From Phallusia fumigata (lineage: Eukaryota > Chordata > Ascidiacea > Phlebobranchia > Ascidiidae), in contig QXVZ01014863.1 in the NCBI GenBank assembly GCA_008931825.1, forward strand, positions 1-22,687: a stretch of 22,687 bases of DNA, read 5' to 3'. A program made the translations under genes and the position numbers. The notes beneath the pieces were generated by a model that was given only the letters and a program-made list of their open reading frames with translations, did no database searches and was not told where the DNA came from. Of this stretch, positions 1 to 10,400 are shown one piece after another (within the stretch, counting starts at the first letter, position 1; every line of letters begins with the position of its first letter).

Positions 1-1393
1 CATTGTAAAGTTGTTAGATTTTACATTGCAATTACAAATAAGGATAAAAGTACGTAGTAGTTATTATTTCGGATTTACTTTAGACATCCCAAAGTATGTC
101 ATTATGGCACATATTGTTTTTACTCTGTTTTTCTTTTTTTCCCCTGCTGGTTTGTCTGCACCTTTTTGGTATGAAATGTTTGATGGATTGGGATGAAAGT
201 TTTACAGGTGGTAGATATGGACATGTAGTTGTGCCATTTGTTTCTTCTGACCCCATAGCCCCAGTGGTTTTCCCACTAGCCCCAAAATTGTAAAATGTTT
301 TTGATATGCACTCACACCACAAAAGTTAGTTTAGTGTGGACTATATACACAATTTAGTAATGAATATGTACAAAGGAAATAAATAAGAACAAGGAAAAGC
401 CAAAACCATAGGGCATGAATATTGTGGTAAAGGACACAATGCATCCATAGCGAAAAGGGATATCCTCATGTCGAACAGTATCAAAATTTTGTAGTTGATG
501 GCTGTTGGTATGCAATATTTTGTTGGACATAGAGGAAATTTTACAGCTGGTAGATTGGGTATTGGGGGGGAGTTTAACCATGAGTTCTGGCCCTAATAGC
601 TCTCGTAAATGGGTTAATTTATTAAACAATGCCAAAATTATATAAAATTTGGACAGTTTGTAGTACATGCAATTGTATCAATTTCTGTGTTGGCTTCAAT
701 AGACCCAGCAGTTGCCCTGCTAGCCCCAAATATGGGTCAAATGATAAAACAATGATTCATGCGGCACAACGCTCAGCGGTTGGTCACAGGCAGCTACTTC
801 TACTTTACACATAAACGGGCGTTTAAAGTGTGCGGCCAGACGGGCATTTCATTTTAATTACATTGTTTTATGACGGACGAAACCTAGCTGATTGCATTAC
901 ATTACTGGTTTTAGTAATTGCGTAGCGTAAACCGGTGATACATTACAAAAATTTTGTTTTTATTGGTCACTGCAGGTCAAACTATTGATCAGTGGGGCTG
1001 TAGCGTTTAAATTGTGCTGTTTGCAGTGAAATTGTAATTGGCGTAATGTAAAAAATGATTTGAAGGGAATATATATGGAAATCTTTACTTTTTGTTTTCC
1101 TACCAATTTTTAAACTAACCACATCCTAAAACGTCACTACTATTCAGAAACTGTTTATGCTAGCAGAAACAATCATGTTATAAAATGCCAAGGGAATGTG
1201 GGACCCAATAAAATGATATTGGATGTATATCCAACATAATAAAGGAAATGATACATGTGGAAAACATCAATTTGGGGTGGTAGTGTATATGGAATGAAAA
1301 TATCGAGAACGCCAGTTTTAATATTGTGTATGTGTACTCATTTTCTTACCTGCTAGTCTAACATCAATATTTTTTGACCAAATTTTATGCTAG
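1..1393. other. No gene recognised; probably intron or flank 5' of the glucuronokinase exons
   Basis: No exon could be supported here. The first recognised exon (1394) starts in the middle of the nucleotidyltransferase domain, so about 150 or more upstream residues, including the LAAGxGxR-type nucleotide-binding start of that fold, should lie in this stretch or further left. I could not find such an exon. A CTAGCCCCAAA motif recurs near 278 and 720, and TTTTACAG(G/C)TGGTAGAT recurs near 203 and 540, so some old low-copy repeat material may be present. The short ORFs here show no recognisable family. Confidence 0.5.
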
Positions 1394-3757
1394 AATGGTG
1401 AACTTGTGATATATTATGAAATGGAAGCGAATGAAGATCGCAGCACAAGGGGAATTGTCGAAGTAGATATTAAGACTAACAGGTACATACAATATAATAT
1501 CCAAGCAACATTGTATGATGCTTTTATTAGGAACCAATGTTAAACAAGATGGTAAACATACATGCTTTCTATACTGCTGGCCAACAAGGTATATGCAATC
1601 GATGGTTCAGTTGCCCTTTTGATGTTGTTAGATTTTGGCTGGCTTCATGCGTTTTCTGACAAAAGCTCTTCAACCAAAAGCTTGTACACAAAAAATATTT
1701 ATCAACTAGTAGGTAACATGTATGCTTTGCTGCTTCTTGTAATGCAACTTAAATCAAGAGCCACTACAGCAAAAGTTTTTTGTGGGTCCCTTGTACTTTG
1801 CTGCAAATGNCATACATGCTTTCTATACTGCTGGCCAACAAGGTATATGCAATCGATGGTTCAGTTGCCCTTTTGATGTTGTTAGATTTTGGCTGGCTTC
1901 ATGCGTTTTCTGACAAAAGCTCTTCAACCAAAAGCTTGTACACAAAAAATATTTATCAACTAGTAGGTAACATGTATGCTTTGCTGCTTCTTGTAATGCA
2001 ACTTAAATCAAGAGCCACTACAGCAAAAGTTTTTTGTGGGTCCCTTGTACTTTGCTGCAAATGTGACTTTATTATTGACCAGTTGATGTTAACTTGACGA
2101 TTGCATGCACTGACAAGTTAGCCACCTCTGGTATAGTGCATCCACCATTCCGGTTTTGAAGGCAAACTGTTTTACTGCTTGCAAAATGTTCCTCACCCAA
2201 AATTGTTTTTAAAAGGATTAAAAAGTTCTATGAAAAACCAGAAGAAGGAAAAACAAGTTCAATGTTGGCAAGTGTTGTTTTCTACTGTTTCCGACGTGTG
2301 ACACTTTCAACTGTAAACCTTTACCTGGAGGCGAACACCAAAACGAATCTAAGGTCATTTGGAAAGTTTATGGTAAGCCATAGGTCAGTGACCGCAACAC
2401 TTAATACGAGTACATTTTTTTGCACAACGAACATTGTATAACTGCATATTTTTCCATTTGTTTTAAATGTGTTCATGTCATAACTTTGATATAATCTTTG
2501 GTCAAGGGCTTTTACAAACGTCATGTGGAATTTTTAATTTTTCTTCTACATCCTCATAAACAAAAAATTCGTACATGAAAAGTAAGGAATTTTGTCATTG
2601 TGTTCTGCAGGAATGGTTGATTAATGAAACTGATACAACGGTTTATGGAATGAAGCTGCCAACAAGGTTCCAGTTAATTGGACAAGTGGTATGATGACAA
2701 TTAATATTCCAGCAGAAATGCAACATAAACAACCAACATTGTCACCTAGACACTGGAGAACTACGAGAAGTGGCTGACCTATTTTAAACAGAAGCAGTCC
2801 CAACCATTTACCAGAAAACCATTTACAAGTCGTGCATATGCAAGGTAAAACCAAACCTATATTTTTTTTTCTTCTGAATGTGGGCTGAAATCCATGTACA
2901 CGTTTTATAGGGTCGGTCTCATGGGCAATCCAAGTGATGGATTTTTTGGAAAAACTATTTCAATGTCTATTACGAATTTTTGGGCAAATGCTACCATTAG
3001 AGAATCTGAAAAATTGGTAAGACATTTTGCAGTCCCAATGCAAAACAACAACGACACAGTAAAAATTGTGTAGTATTGCTCTATTTCTTGTGCTGTAACA
3101 GTTTTTTTATCAAAACATAAACAATTAAATACACAAAAAATAAACAAATTATTTATTATTGTAAGCACAATTTATCTATTCACAAGAACAATAAAAAACA
3201 CAAATTAACATTGCACAATGGAAGTAAAGCTTACCCTTATTGATTTTGCAGATTTTATTGCCCCATCCTTTAAATGACCCAACCTCATTTGGAAGTATGG
3301 GTGATTTGTATGGAATTAGTAAAAAAGAAGGTTACTTGGGAGGGCTTCGACTTTTGCAGGCAACCTGCAAAAAATTTTATGAGTATTGTAGTGAAAAAGG
3401 GTGAGTAAAGTTTTTGTGTTGTTATTGAAAATATTTGTGTATGTATCTACTTTTTTTTCAGGATAGCTTTGTGCAAGAAGAATTTTACTCTAAGTTATGA
3501 CACAAACATACCGCGACAAGTTGGATTGGCTGGAAGCAGTGCCATCGTGACTGCAACTTTAAATTGCTTGATACAGTTTTTCAATTTATCAGAAGTAGTA
3601 TGTTTGAATGAAGTTGTTACGTTACTAAATTGTTTTAACCAACCCTTTAAAACCTGTTCTTCAGGACATGCCGAAACCTATTAAAGCCAAATTTGCCTTG
3701 AGTGTGGAAACCGATGAGCTGTACATTAATGCAGGTTTGCAGGATCGTGTGGTGCAG
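1394..3757 (+). CDS. Bifunctional nucleotidyltransferase/glucuronokinase, open 5' exons (partial)
   Basis: Eight exons splice in phase: 1394-1482, 2216-2372, 2611-2688, 2750-2844, 2911-3016, 3252-3400, 3462-3594 and 3665-3757. The first three give the C-terminal part of a MobA/GlmU-like sugar nucleotidyltransferase (ELVIYYEME, STRGIVEV, KKFYEKP, ASVVFYC, VYGMKLPTRFQLIGQ). The fourth is the linker. From 2911 the protein matches plant-type glucuronokinase, a GHMP kinase that phosphorylates glucuronate to its 1-phosphate on the way to UDP-glucuronate: RVGLMGNPSDGFFGKTIS, the GHMP motif 2 loop GLAGSSAIVTA, then AGLQDRVVQ. As I recall, invertebrate homologues share this two-domain order, which suggests kinase and UTP-dependent uridylyl transfer in one chain. 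The start codon lies outside the recognised part. Junction phases agree throughout, so this half looks intact. The continuation is damaged (see 4897-5633). Confidence 0.85.
1557..2063 (+). repeat. Perfect 253-bp direct repeat separated by one N
   Basis: Positions 1557-1809 and 1811-2063 read identically by eye, with a single N at 1810 between them. The repeat lies inside the intron between exons 1394-1482 and 2216-2372. Two contig ends that overlap by 253 bp and were scaffolded without being merged would give exactly this pattern. A real tandem duplication would not explain the N. The two overlapping short ORFs across the repeat are by-products. Confidence 0.9.
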
Positions 3758-4896
3758 GTGTGTAAAGTTATTACTGTGGTGAGCAGGGGTCAGCAACGCC
3801 TGGCATAATTGCCATACTGGCACACGAATTGACTTACAAGTACATATTCCTGTACTGCTTAGCATGATTTTTGTTTTGTTAGCATGATTTGTACAACTTT
3901 TTCATTGTTTTTGTTTTGATGTAACAGTTTCAGACACTGTTACTGATTTTAAGGCTGGCTTACACAATAATTTTAAGCCAATTTGAGCAACCACTTTGTT
4001 TGTTTTGGAAGTGCAGCAACAAGACATGCAGTAAACTGGCCTTGTACAAATTGTACTGGTTTGCATAATAAACATTTTGACATGATTTTTAAATTGACAA
4101 GCTGCATTNTACTATGTTTGTTTTGTTAAAATCTGTTCAGTATGTGGTTGCGATTCACGAGAAAAACTTCAGTGATGTGACACTTTCATTTTCGTACGAT
4201 CAAGTGCAATCCGGCTAGAGCAAGTTTATAAAAGTGAGCAGAAAGTGGAAACGGGCATAATTTGTGTGATTTGTAGCTTACTTTTTGAAAACAAAAGTTT
4301 CTGGAATCAATTGTGGCATGAACTGGGTCTAAAGTATTGGTGTTAAAGCCAAATTCCATGCCACGTTTTTGGCGGTCATTCTTCTGAAACAAGATTTCCC
4401 AATGACAGCAGTTGCAAGAAAAATGGAAATGTCAATGGTATTCATTTAGTATAGTTGTCTCTTGTTTGTAAATAATTATCCATGGGTGTTAAACATTACG
4501 TGGCTACCAATACCATATCAGTTAAGTTTTTTTGTTGCAGATTTGTGTAAATATGCTGCTACTCCATATTGCAAATATGCTGCTCCTCAATTTGACTAAA
4601 AATTATGACGGCTTCAAAAACATGTCAAACAAAGAATAATGATATTTTAGGTATTTATAGTGTTGTGATACAAAAGCTGACTTCACTGACATTTTTAGTT
4701 AAGTTGAGTGACCTCTATTGTTAAGTGTAGCAACAAACCAGTGCTTACAAATTGTAAATATATGTCTACATATCATTTCAAATCTGTATTCCCCACCTTC
4801 CCTTGTTATGAGTAAATCTATTTTTTTGCTGCTGTTTGCTTTTTTAACCATTTTTAATTGATTAAAGTTTGGTGATGTTATGTTACTTTTGTTAAG
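3758..4896 (+). other. Intron of the glucuronokinase gene with an N and a short repeat
   Basis: This 1.1-kb stretch separates exon 3665-3757 (donor GTGTGT) from the broken exon at 4897. It is T-rich and holds an undetermined base at 4109. An imperfect 24-bp tandem repeat starts at 4549 and 4573 (AAATATGCTGCT...). No additional exon was recognised. In particular, no second, intact version of the GLVYMDF exon was seen. Confidence 0.6.
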
Positions 4897-5633
4897 GTAT
4901 ATAAAGGGTTGGTGTACATGGATTTTTCACAAGATTTGCTGGAATCTTAGGGTTATGGGAATTACAAGTACTTACCCTTTCAAGCACTCAGAACCAAGTG
5001 ATTTAGGTAACATTTATTGTGTATAAAGCTTATGTTAATAATAAAAAGTGTGTTGTTTTGATTTTTTTGTTTAATTTGTCATGTCACTTTTTTTCAACAC
5101 TAAATTTGGATCTGTTCATAATTCTGTCCAAAATATGCTGGCCCATATAGTTTTTAGAAGTAGCATGCTTTTTTGATTAAAAATTTTGGCAATAATTTTG
5201 CCATCATCAGTGTTTTGGTGATAGCTCTTTGAGTTATTGCTGGAACATTAGATTGATATAGAATGTTTTCATAAGAGTTATAACAATTGGCGTTTTTAAA
5301 ACAGGATATGAAGTTTATTGTGCAAATAAATATGGATCATGTCATGTTTAAGTTATGCAAATTTGCCTTGCTTTGTAATTGCTTTTGCTACAAATTTTTC
5401 GTTTATGTGACCAGCAAGGGAAGTGCACATTGATGTTTGGCAGCGATTTGATGCTGGCGATGAAACAATAGTTAATGTCATAAAGTAGTTTTCCGATTTT
5501 ACTACACAAGCAAGGCAATTAGGCTGCCCCAACAAGGGTGGGGTCAATTGTTTAACAATACAAAAATTAATTTTAAAACAAGCCAGCTTTTGAACTGCAG
5601 TTAATTTTGAAAAACTTATCAAATCACTGAAGT
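4897..5633 (+). pseudogene. Broken 3' part of the glucuronokinase gene
   Basis: The exon at 4897-5006 begins VYKGLVYMDFSQDLLES, the expected continuation of the GHMP kinase, and then meets TAG at 4948-4950. Its end encodes EPSDLG (donor at 5007) in a different frame. The exon is 110 nt, where phase requires 3n+1, and about ten residues expected between GYG and PSD are missing. The next segment (from about 5415) reads EVHIDVWQRFDAGDETIV, like the family, and then meets TAG at 5486-5488. Further traces (NF-type residues near 5565, AVNFEKLIKSLK at 5598-5633) are in shifted frames. The glycine-rich GHMP motif 3 (family KFxGSGGA) was not found intact. Two stops plus frame loss indicate a pseudogenised allele or gene. 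Assembly error is the main alternative. Confidence 0.65.
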
Positions 5634-5639
5634 GACTAA

Positions 5640-7483
5640 ATACTAGTAACCAGTAAGAGCCTTTTACCATGCACCTCTGTAATCCCAGATATCAACTGTG
5701 ATCCAATGTTGTGATGCTGCTGCCACAAAATCTGATTATAAAGTCAAGACCTCTTCAAAAGCATGTCAAGCAACAATACTGATTTTGAAAAATAGAAAGG
5801 ATGCCTTGTTCATGCCATAAAGTTGAGACTTTTGTTTAAATGTTTGTGTTTATTTATTTATTTTTCAACATGCATGCAAACATCATCAAGAAAGAATAAA
5901 AACCTGGTTCGGCATTGATTTGCAAAAAAAGGAAATATAATTGATAACAATCGGGATGATGATGAAAACAGTTGGGAAACAGAAGTGTCTGTTAAATGGT
6001 AAGTTACTTTTAAGTGAAAATGTAAATTGTTGGCTTTGTTGTTTAATTGTAGTCAATGGCTTGTGCTACCATAAAAGTGTTCTACATTTCTTGATGTCAG
6101 CCCAATAAGTCTGCAGACTTTCGTAAACCATTCAACTAAATTCTTGCAATCCTTGATGGCACATGTTTTCCACGTCGGTGAAAATATTTTGGTTAGCAAA
6201 CTGCTCACTGTGGAATTAGAGGATAAAATTTCGTAGTGGTCTTGGTTCTGTTAACTCTTGAGCAATAGAAAATTGTGTTACTGGGAAAGACAGCACAAGG
6301 TAGGAACCTTCATTTTCATGATCCAACTGCATTCTGGAAACAGAGGACGATGCACATATGGTCTTCTCTAATCAATTGTCTCCTTATGCTGCAGGTAATA
6401 CAGACATATTTTCTCGTGGTGATTAACCCCCTTAAATTTAGTTGAGTTGAGTTTACACTCAAATTTAAACTTTTAATTTTAATGGTGCAGCATGTAAGTC
6501 GAAGTACATTGGAAGAGAGAGGATAATTTTTGCAGCTTACCGTACTGCCATCCATTGTCAAGGATAGGTAACGGTACGTAGTAGGTTGTGCGTACCACTT
6601 TGCGAAGGACATAGTACCATACCTTTGGATGGTTTTTGCTGCGTACCGTTATCATGGGTTGTGGCCATGATAAAACTTGCAACTACTGGTATAAGGCTGC
6701 AGTACCATCACGTGGAAATGGGCCAAGTTGATGTGGTCGTCAGTTCAAATGAGTAATCAAAACGATTTTGGTCGTTAGATTTGTAATAACATTTGACTTC
6801 CTGGAAAATTTTCTGCCGACGTCCATGGTTCTGCATATTCCTTTAGTGCAGTCACGCATTGGAAGGGTAGAAAACTGCACAAGATACCTGCATTTTTTTT
6901 TACCTGAGTTGGGTTCAGGTGCTCCGTGCATTAGCCCACCACTCTTCTCTTTCCGACGCCAGCGACCCATCATTCACTTGCAGCGGTGGTCTGGGGGAGT
7001 TCAGGCTTGCCCCTGCTGTACTACACCCAACGATAAGTTTTGTGCATCCAGTTACGAAGGGCATACCGTACCCTTAGAAGATTTTGTACTGTCATCTTTA
7101 ACTGTACACCGCTGGTTGTAGCGACTGAAATATCGTCGAATTAAGTTTAAACAGTCTGCCTAAACACATGAAATTTAAATAGTCAGGTCTGAAAATGCCA
7201 AATGTGAATTTCTGTTCGCTCATAAAAAGAACAGATCGATATTGTCAAAACAATTTGTATTTGTAAACAACTGAATATGTGGTGAAGCAACAAATCTGAA
7301 TACAAGGCAAAAGTAGTAAATTATCTACGAAACCTAAAAAAGGAAGTAACATAGTGTTTTTTTAAACTCGTAATTAAAATGCAACCGGGCTCATTCAATT
7401 TTTATCTAAACTTGCGAGAAATTAAAAGCGGATGCATGCTAGCGATTAAATGTCCTGTTGATTTTGGTTCATACCAATACGGT
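5640..7483. other. Intergenic, no gene recognised; GC-richer block at about 6890-7120
   Basis: This region lies between the broken kinase gene (plus) and the galectin stop codon (minus, 7484). An AATAAA at 5895 could be a polyadenylation signal for the former. A TTGAG...CTCAA palindrome lies near 6440. From about 6890 to 7120 the base composition is clearly more GC-rich than the surroundings, and both strands have ORFs of 77-117 codons. No domain or convincing splice structure was seen, so no gene is called. Confidence 0.5.
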
Positions 7484-10400
7484 TTAAAAGCTTCCACTGC
7501 CATGAACGTACATGCCATTGACTTCAAGCCCAACGCATTTTGTTGGGGGGATGCGGTGCTTAAACCTGCATACCTCTTGCCCTTCCCACACACACGAGAA
7601 ATATTCTCTTCCCAAGTAGAAATCGAACTGAAACAATATGTTATGTTTGTTTCGTTTTTGTCCTCGGGGGACGGAACAACGCCGCGACGATATGAAAAAG
7701 CATTATATTTATTTAAACAAACCTTAATAAAAACCATTACCTCGTACTGCTGATTAAGCTCCCAAGTAAACGGTACGACCATCTCTCGTTCTTCTTTGTT
7801 CCAAGTCCCGTTGATTTTGCTGTTGCGCACAATTACCTTTTGATCAAACCTCGGGTTAAAATGTAAACAAAAAGTGTTGTCATTCCTGTCAACCTTGAAG
7901 TTTACAGACGATCTGGTAAACAAAATAATGTTGGCTGTGTTAATGTAAAATAATTTGATTGGTTCATGTGTGGTAAATATCTTTGCTTCATTATATAAAA
8001 GGCTTGTATAGTGTAGTGTATAGCAGAGTTGGATCAACTACATGATTTTAGTCAAATTACAATTATTCTGAAAAATTTTTGAATTACGTTACAATTACTC
8101 TGTCCTTAAAAATACGAATTACAATTATTCTGAGAACTGTAATTAATTACAATTACATGTCACAAAATTTTAGATTTTAAGTCATTGTTTTTACACAACG
8201 ACAGAACAATCAAGTCGATGTTTTTGAAATGTAAAGCCATGCTTCCGGAATGCTGCACAAAATCTGTGGCAAACGTATCTTGCAAAAAAGTAATTTGAGA
8301 GGTAATTGGGTAAAATTGTAAGCAAATTACAAATTCCCGAACTCAAAATGTTTCAATTACAATTACACCAAAAGTAGTAACTAATTACATTCAGCTCAAT
8401 TACAAATTGTAATTGATCCAACTCTGGTGTATATTTGGGCCCAAAATGAATCTATATTATGATTTAGAACTGTATGCAAAACCAACCTGTCGTTCACTAT
8501 AGTTGCCGAAATTCGTACGTTTTTTTCAGAGTACGGATCTCCCTTTATGTCCAGTACCGTCTCCTGTAAGAACACACAACAGAACGTTACATGCACATTT
8601 TTAAACCGGGTAGGTTCCTGTCGTAGAATCAAAGCAAATAAAAAATAAATAATTACTGTAAATTAAAGTCTCCAACCAAAAATAATGGAGATAAAACACA
8701 TGAACTAAAATAGACCGTTGAGACAAAAGGGTTTGCTTTTGCACTGAGTCCCTATGAAAAAAAAATGACAAGGAAATATTAATCTACATATACTTTACCA
8801 CTGGTGAGGAATCGCCGTTGTCTTTTATGTCTAGTTGAGGTGCAGCGAGACCAATCACTTGTATACCGACGTAAGTGCTTGCATCAACTCTGTGTTGAAA
8901 TGTGCAGTCGTCCAACTTTTGCCGGTTCCATGAGCAGCTAATAGCGTCGGGTCCTACTTCGAGTGTAAACTGTAACAACAAAAGCGTCCTTGGTTTGAAT
9001 TTCGCAAAAAATGTAAGAGGCTTCGTTAAACAGCAATTTGTANAAAATGCTTAAATCTAAAGTAAAACATACGTTAGAAGTTTAATCACGTCCTGCTTTT
9101 TCGGCTTAAAACATGTATGGTTTTTTATTGTCCAACAAACGCAAATTCTACGGAGACAGGAAGATGATGGTATGTTACCCCCTCAGTCGAATTTTAACAG
9201 ATACCGTTTATCACCTGTCGTGTTTTTATATCAAATAACGCGGTTTTATACAAAAATTTGGGCTAAATTACATAGACCTAGTCTATATGCTTTTAGGCGA
9301 TAAGCTGGAAAACACATAAAAGTGACCTCTTCGTTTTTTGTTTTTTTTTACACTCGCGAACCGCGTTGTGAAAATGCATTTCAAAGCTATACATTTATTT
9401 TAAAACGACGAACGAGTTAATGTTAGTTAAGAGGCTCAAAAATCATAATTGTATGCGGTATTTATACCGCCTAATAAGAATGTCAATCCATGACGATTAT
9501 TTCACCATAAGCCTAGACGATACCCCACAATCTTTCCCTTAATTACACAACGTTTATCTCATACCTAAAACGTATGCTTGGCACACGGTTATGTATAGCG
9601 TCAAGCAGGAAGCGAACGGAAAGACGTAATGTGGCACAAAACGAAGCTGGAAATGAGAAGGCAATAACAAAACAAGAGAATTTCATTTGCAATGTTTTCG
9701 TTCGTGCTGAAACTAGCAAAAACATTTTTAGGAAAAGCGTCGAACGGAAAAGGCAATATTAAATTTAGTTAGAAAGCACCAGACAGAGCGTACGAGTAAA
9801 ACAGAGAATTTTTGCAATGTGGTGCATGTTTATATTTTATCATTTGTTAAAATACTCAACATTCAACAGAGTTTCACACACAAAATAAGTGAAACTGGAG
9901 CGATGCGCTGTTGATGAACTTCCAATATTATTCGTTGTACCTTGTGTTTTGATGCACGGTTCTATTTATTAGCTTGAACGTCACAATCAGGTTAAGGTAC
10001 ATCTTATATCGCGGAAAATAGACATCATCGGGGGTCCTTTTGAAACAGAAAAACATTTCGTGACATTGAATCGGATTTGTTTTTACGTCTCATTCTACAT
10101 TCAAAGAACGTCTCCAAAATACCTTAAAATGTTATTACACTGTGGTTGATTTGGGAGTAGCCTATTCGGGCATAGGGTTAATACATGCATTTGACTTGCA
10201 ATTACCACAGATAAAAGTAATAAAAACTGTTGATTGTAATGGAATTTAAGCCATAATCACTAATTATTGTATAAAATCTTACAGTAGGGCAACTCGATTA
10301 ATACCACAGGTTTAATGTTTAGCCTATCTTAGTGCACGTATTAATGTTTTATCTCTTATAGAACCCTCTCAAATATATTGTCAAAACGTAACTAACAATG

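Noticed and set aside
1562-2097. Two overlapping ORFs of about 105 codons repeating the same peptide
   Set aside because: They are by-products of the perfect repeat around the N at 1810, lie in an intron and show no family.
4948-4950. TAG as recoded or read-through codon in the kinase
   Set aside because: The same exon also loses frame and residues, and a second TAG follows at 5486. Decay or sequence error is simpler than recoding.
6430-6470. TTGAG...CTCAA palindrome as a terminator or element end
   Set aside because: It is short and isolated, with no target duplication or paired terminus.
6768-7121. 117-codon plus-strand ORF
   Set aside because: No domain, no splice context, and an equally open frame on the other strand. 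Probably an effect of the higher GC content.
7402-8037. Single 211-codon minus-strand ORF as one protein
   Set aside because: Only its middle (7912-7723) is coding. It reads through the acceptor at 7913 and the donor at 7722; the real last exon (7627-7484) uses another frame.
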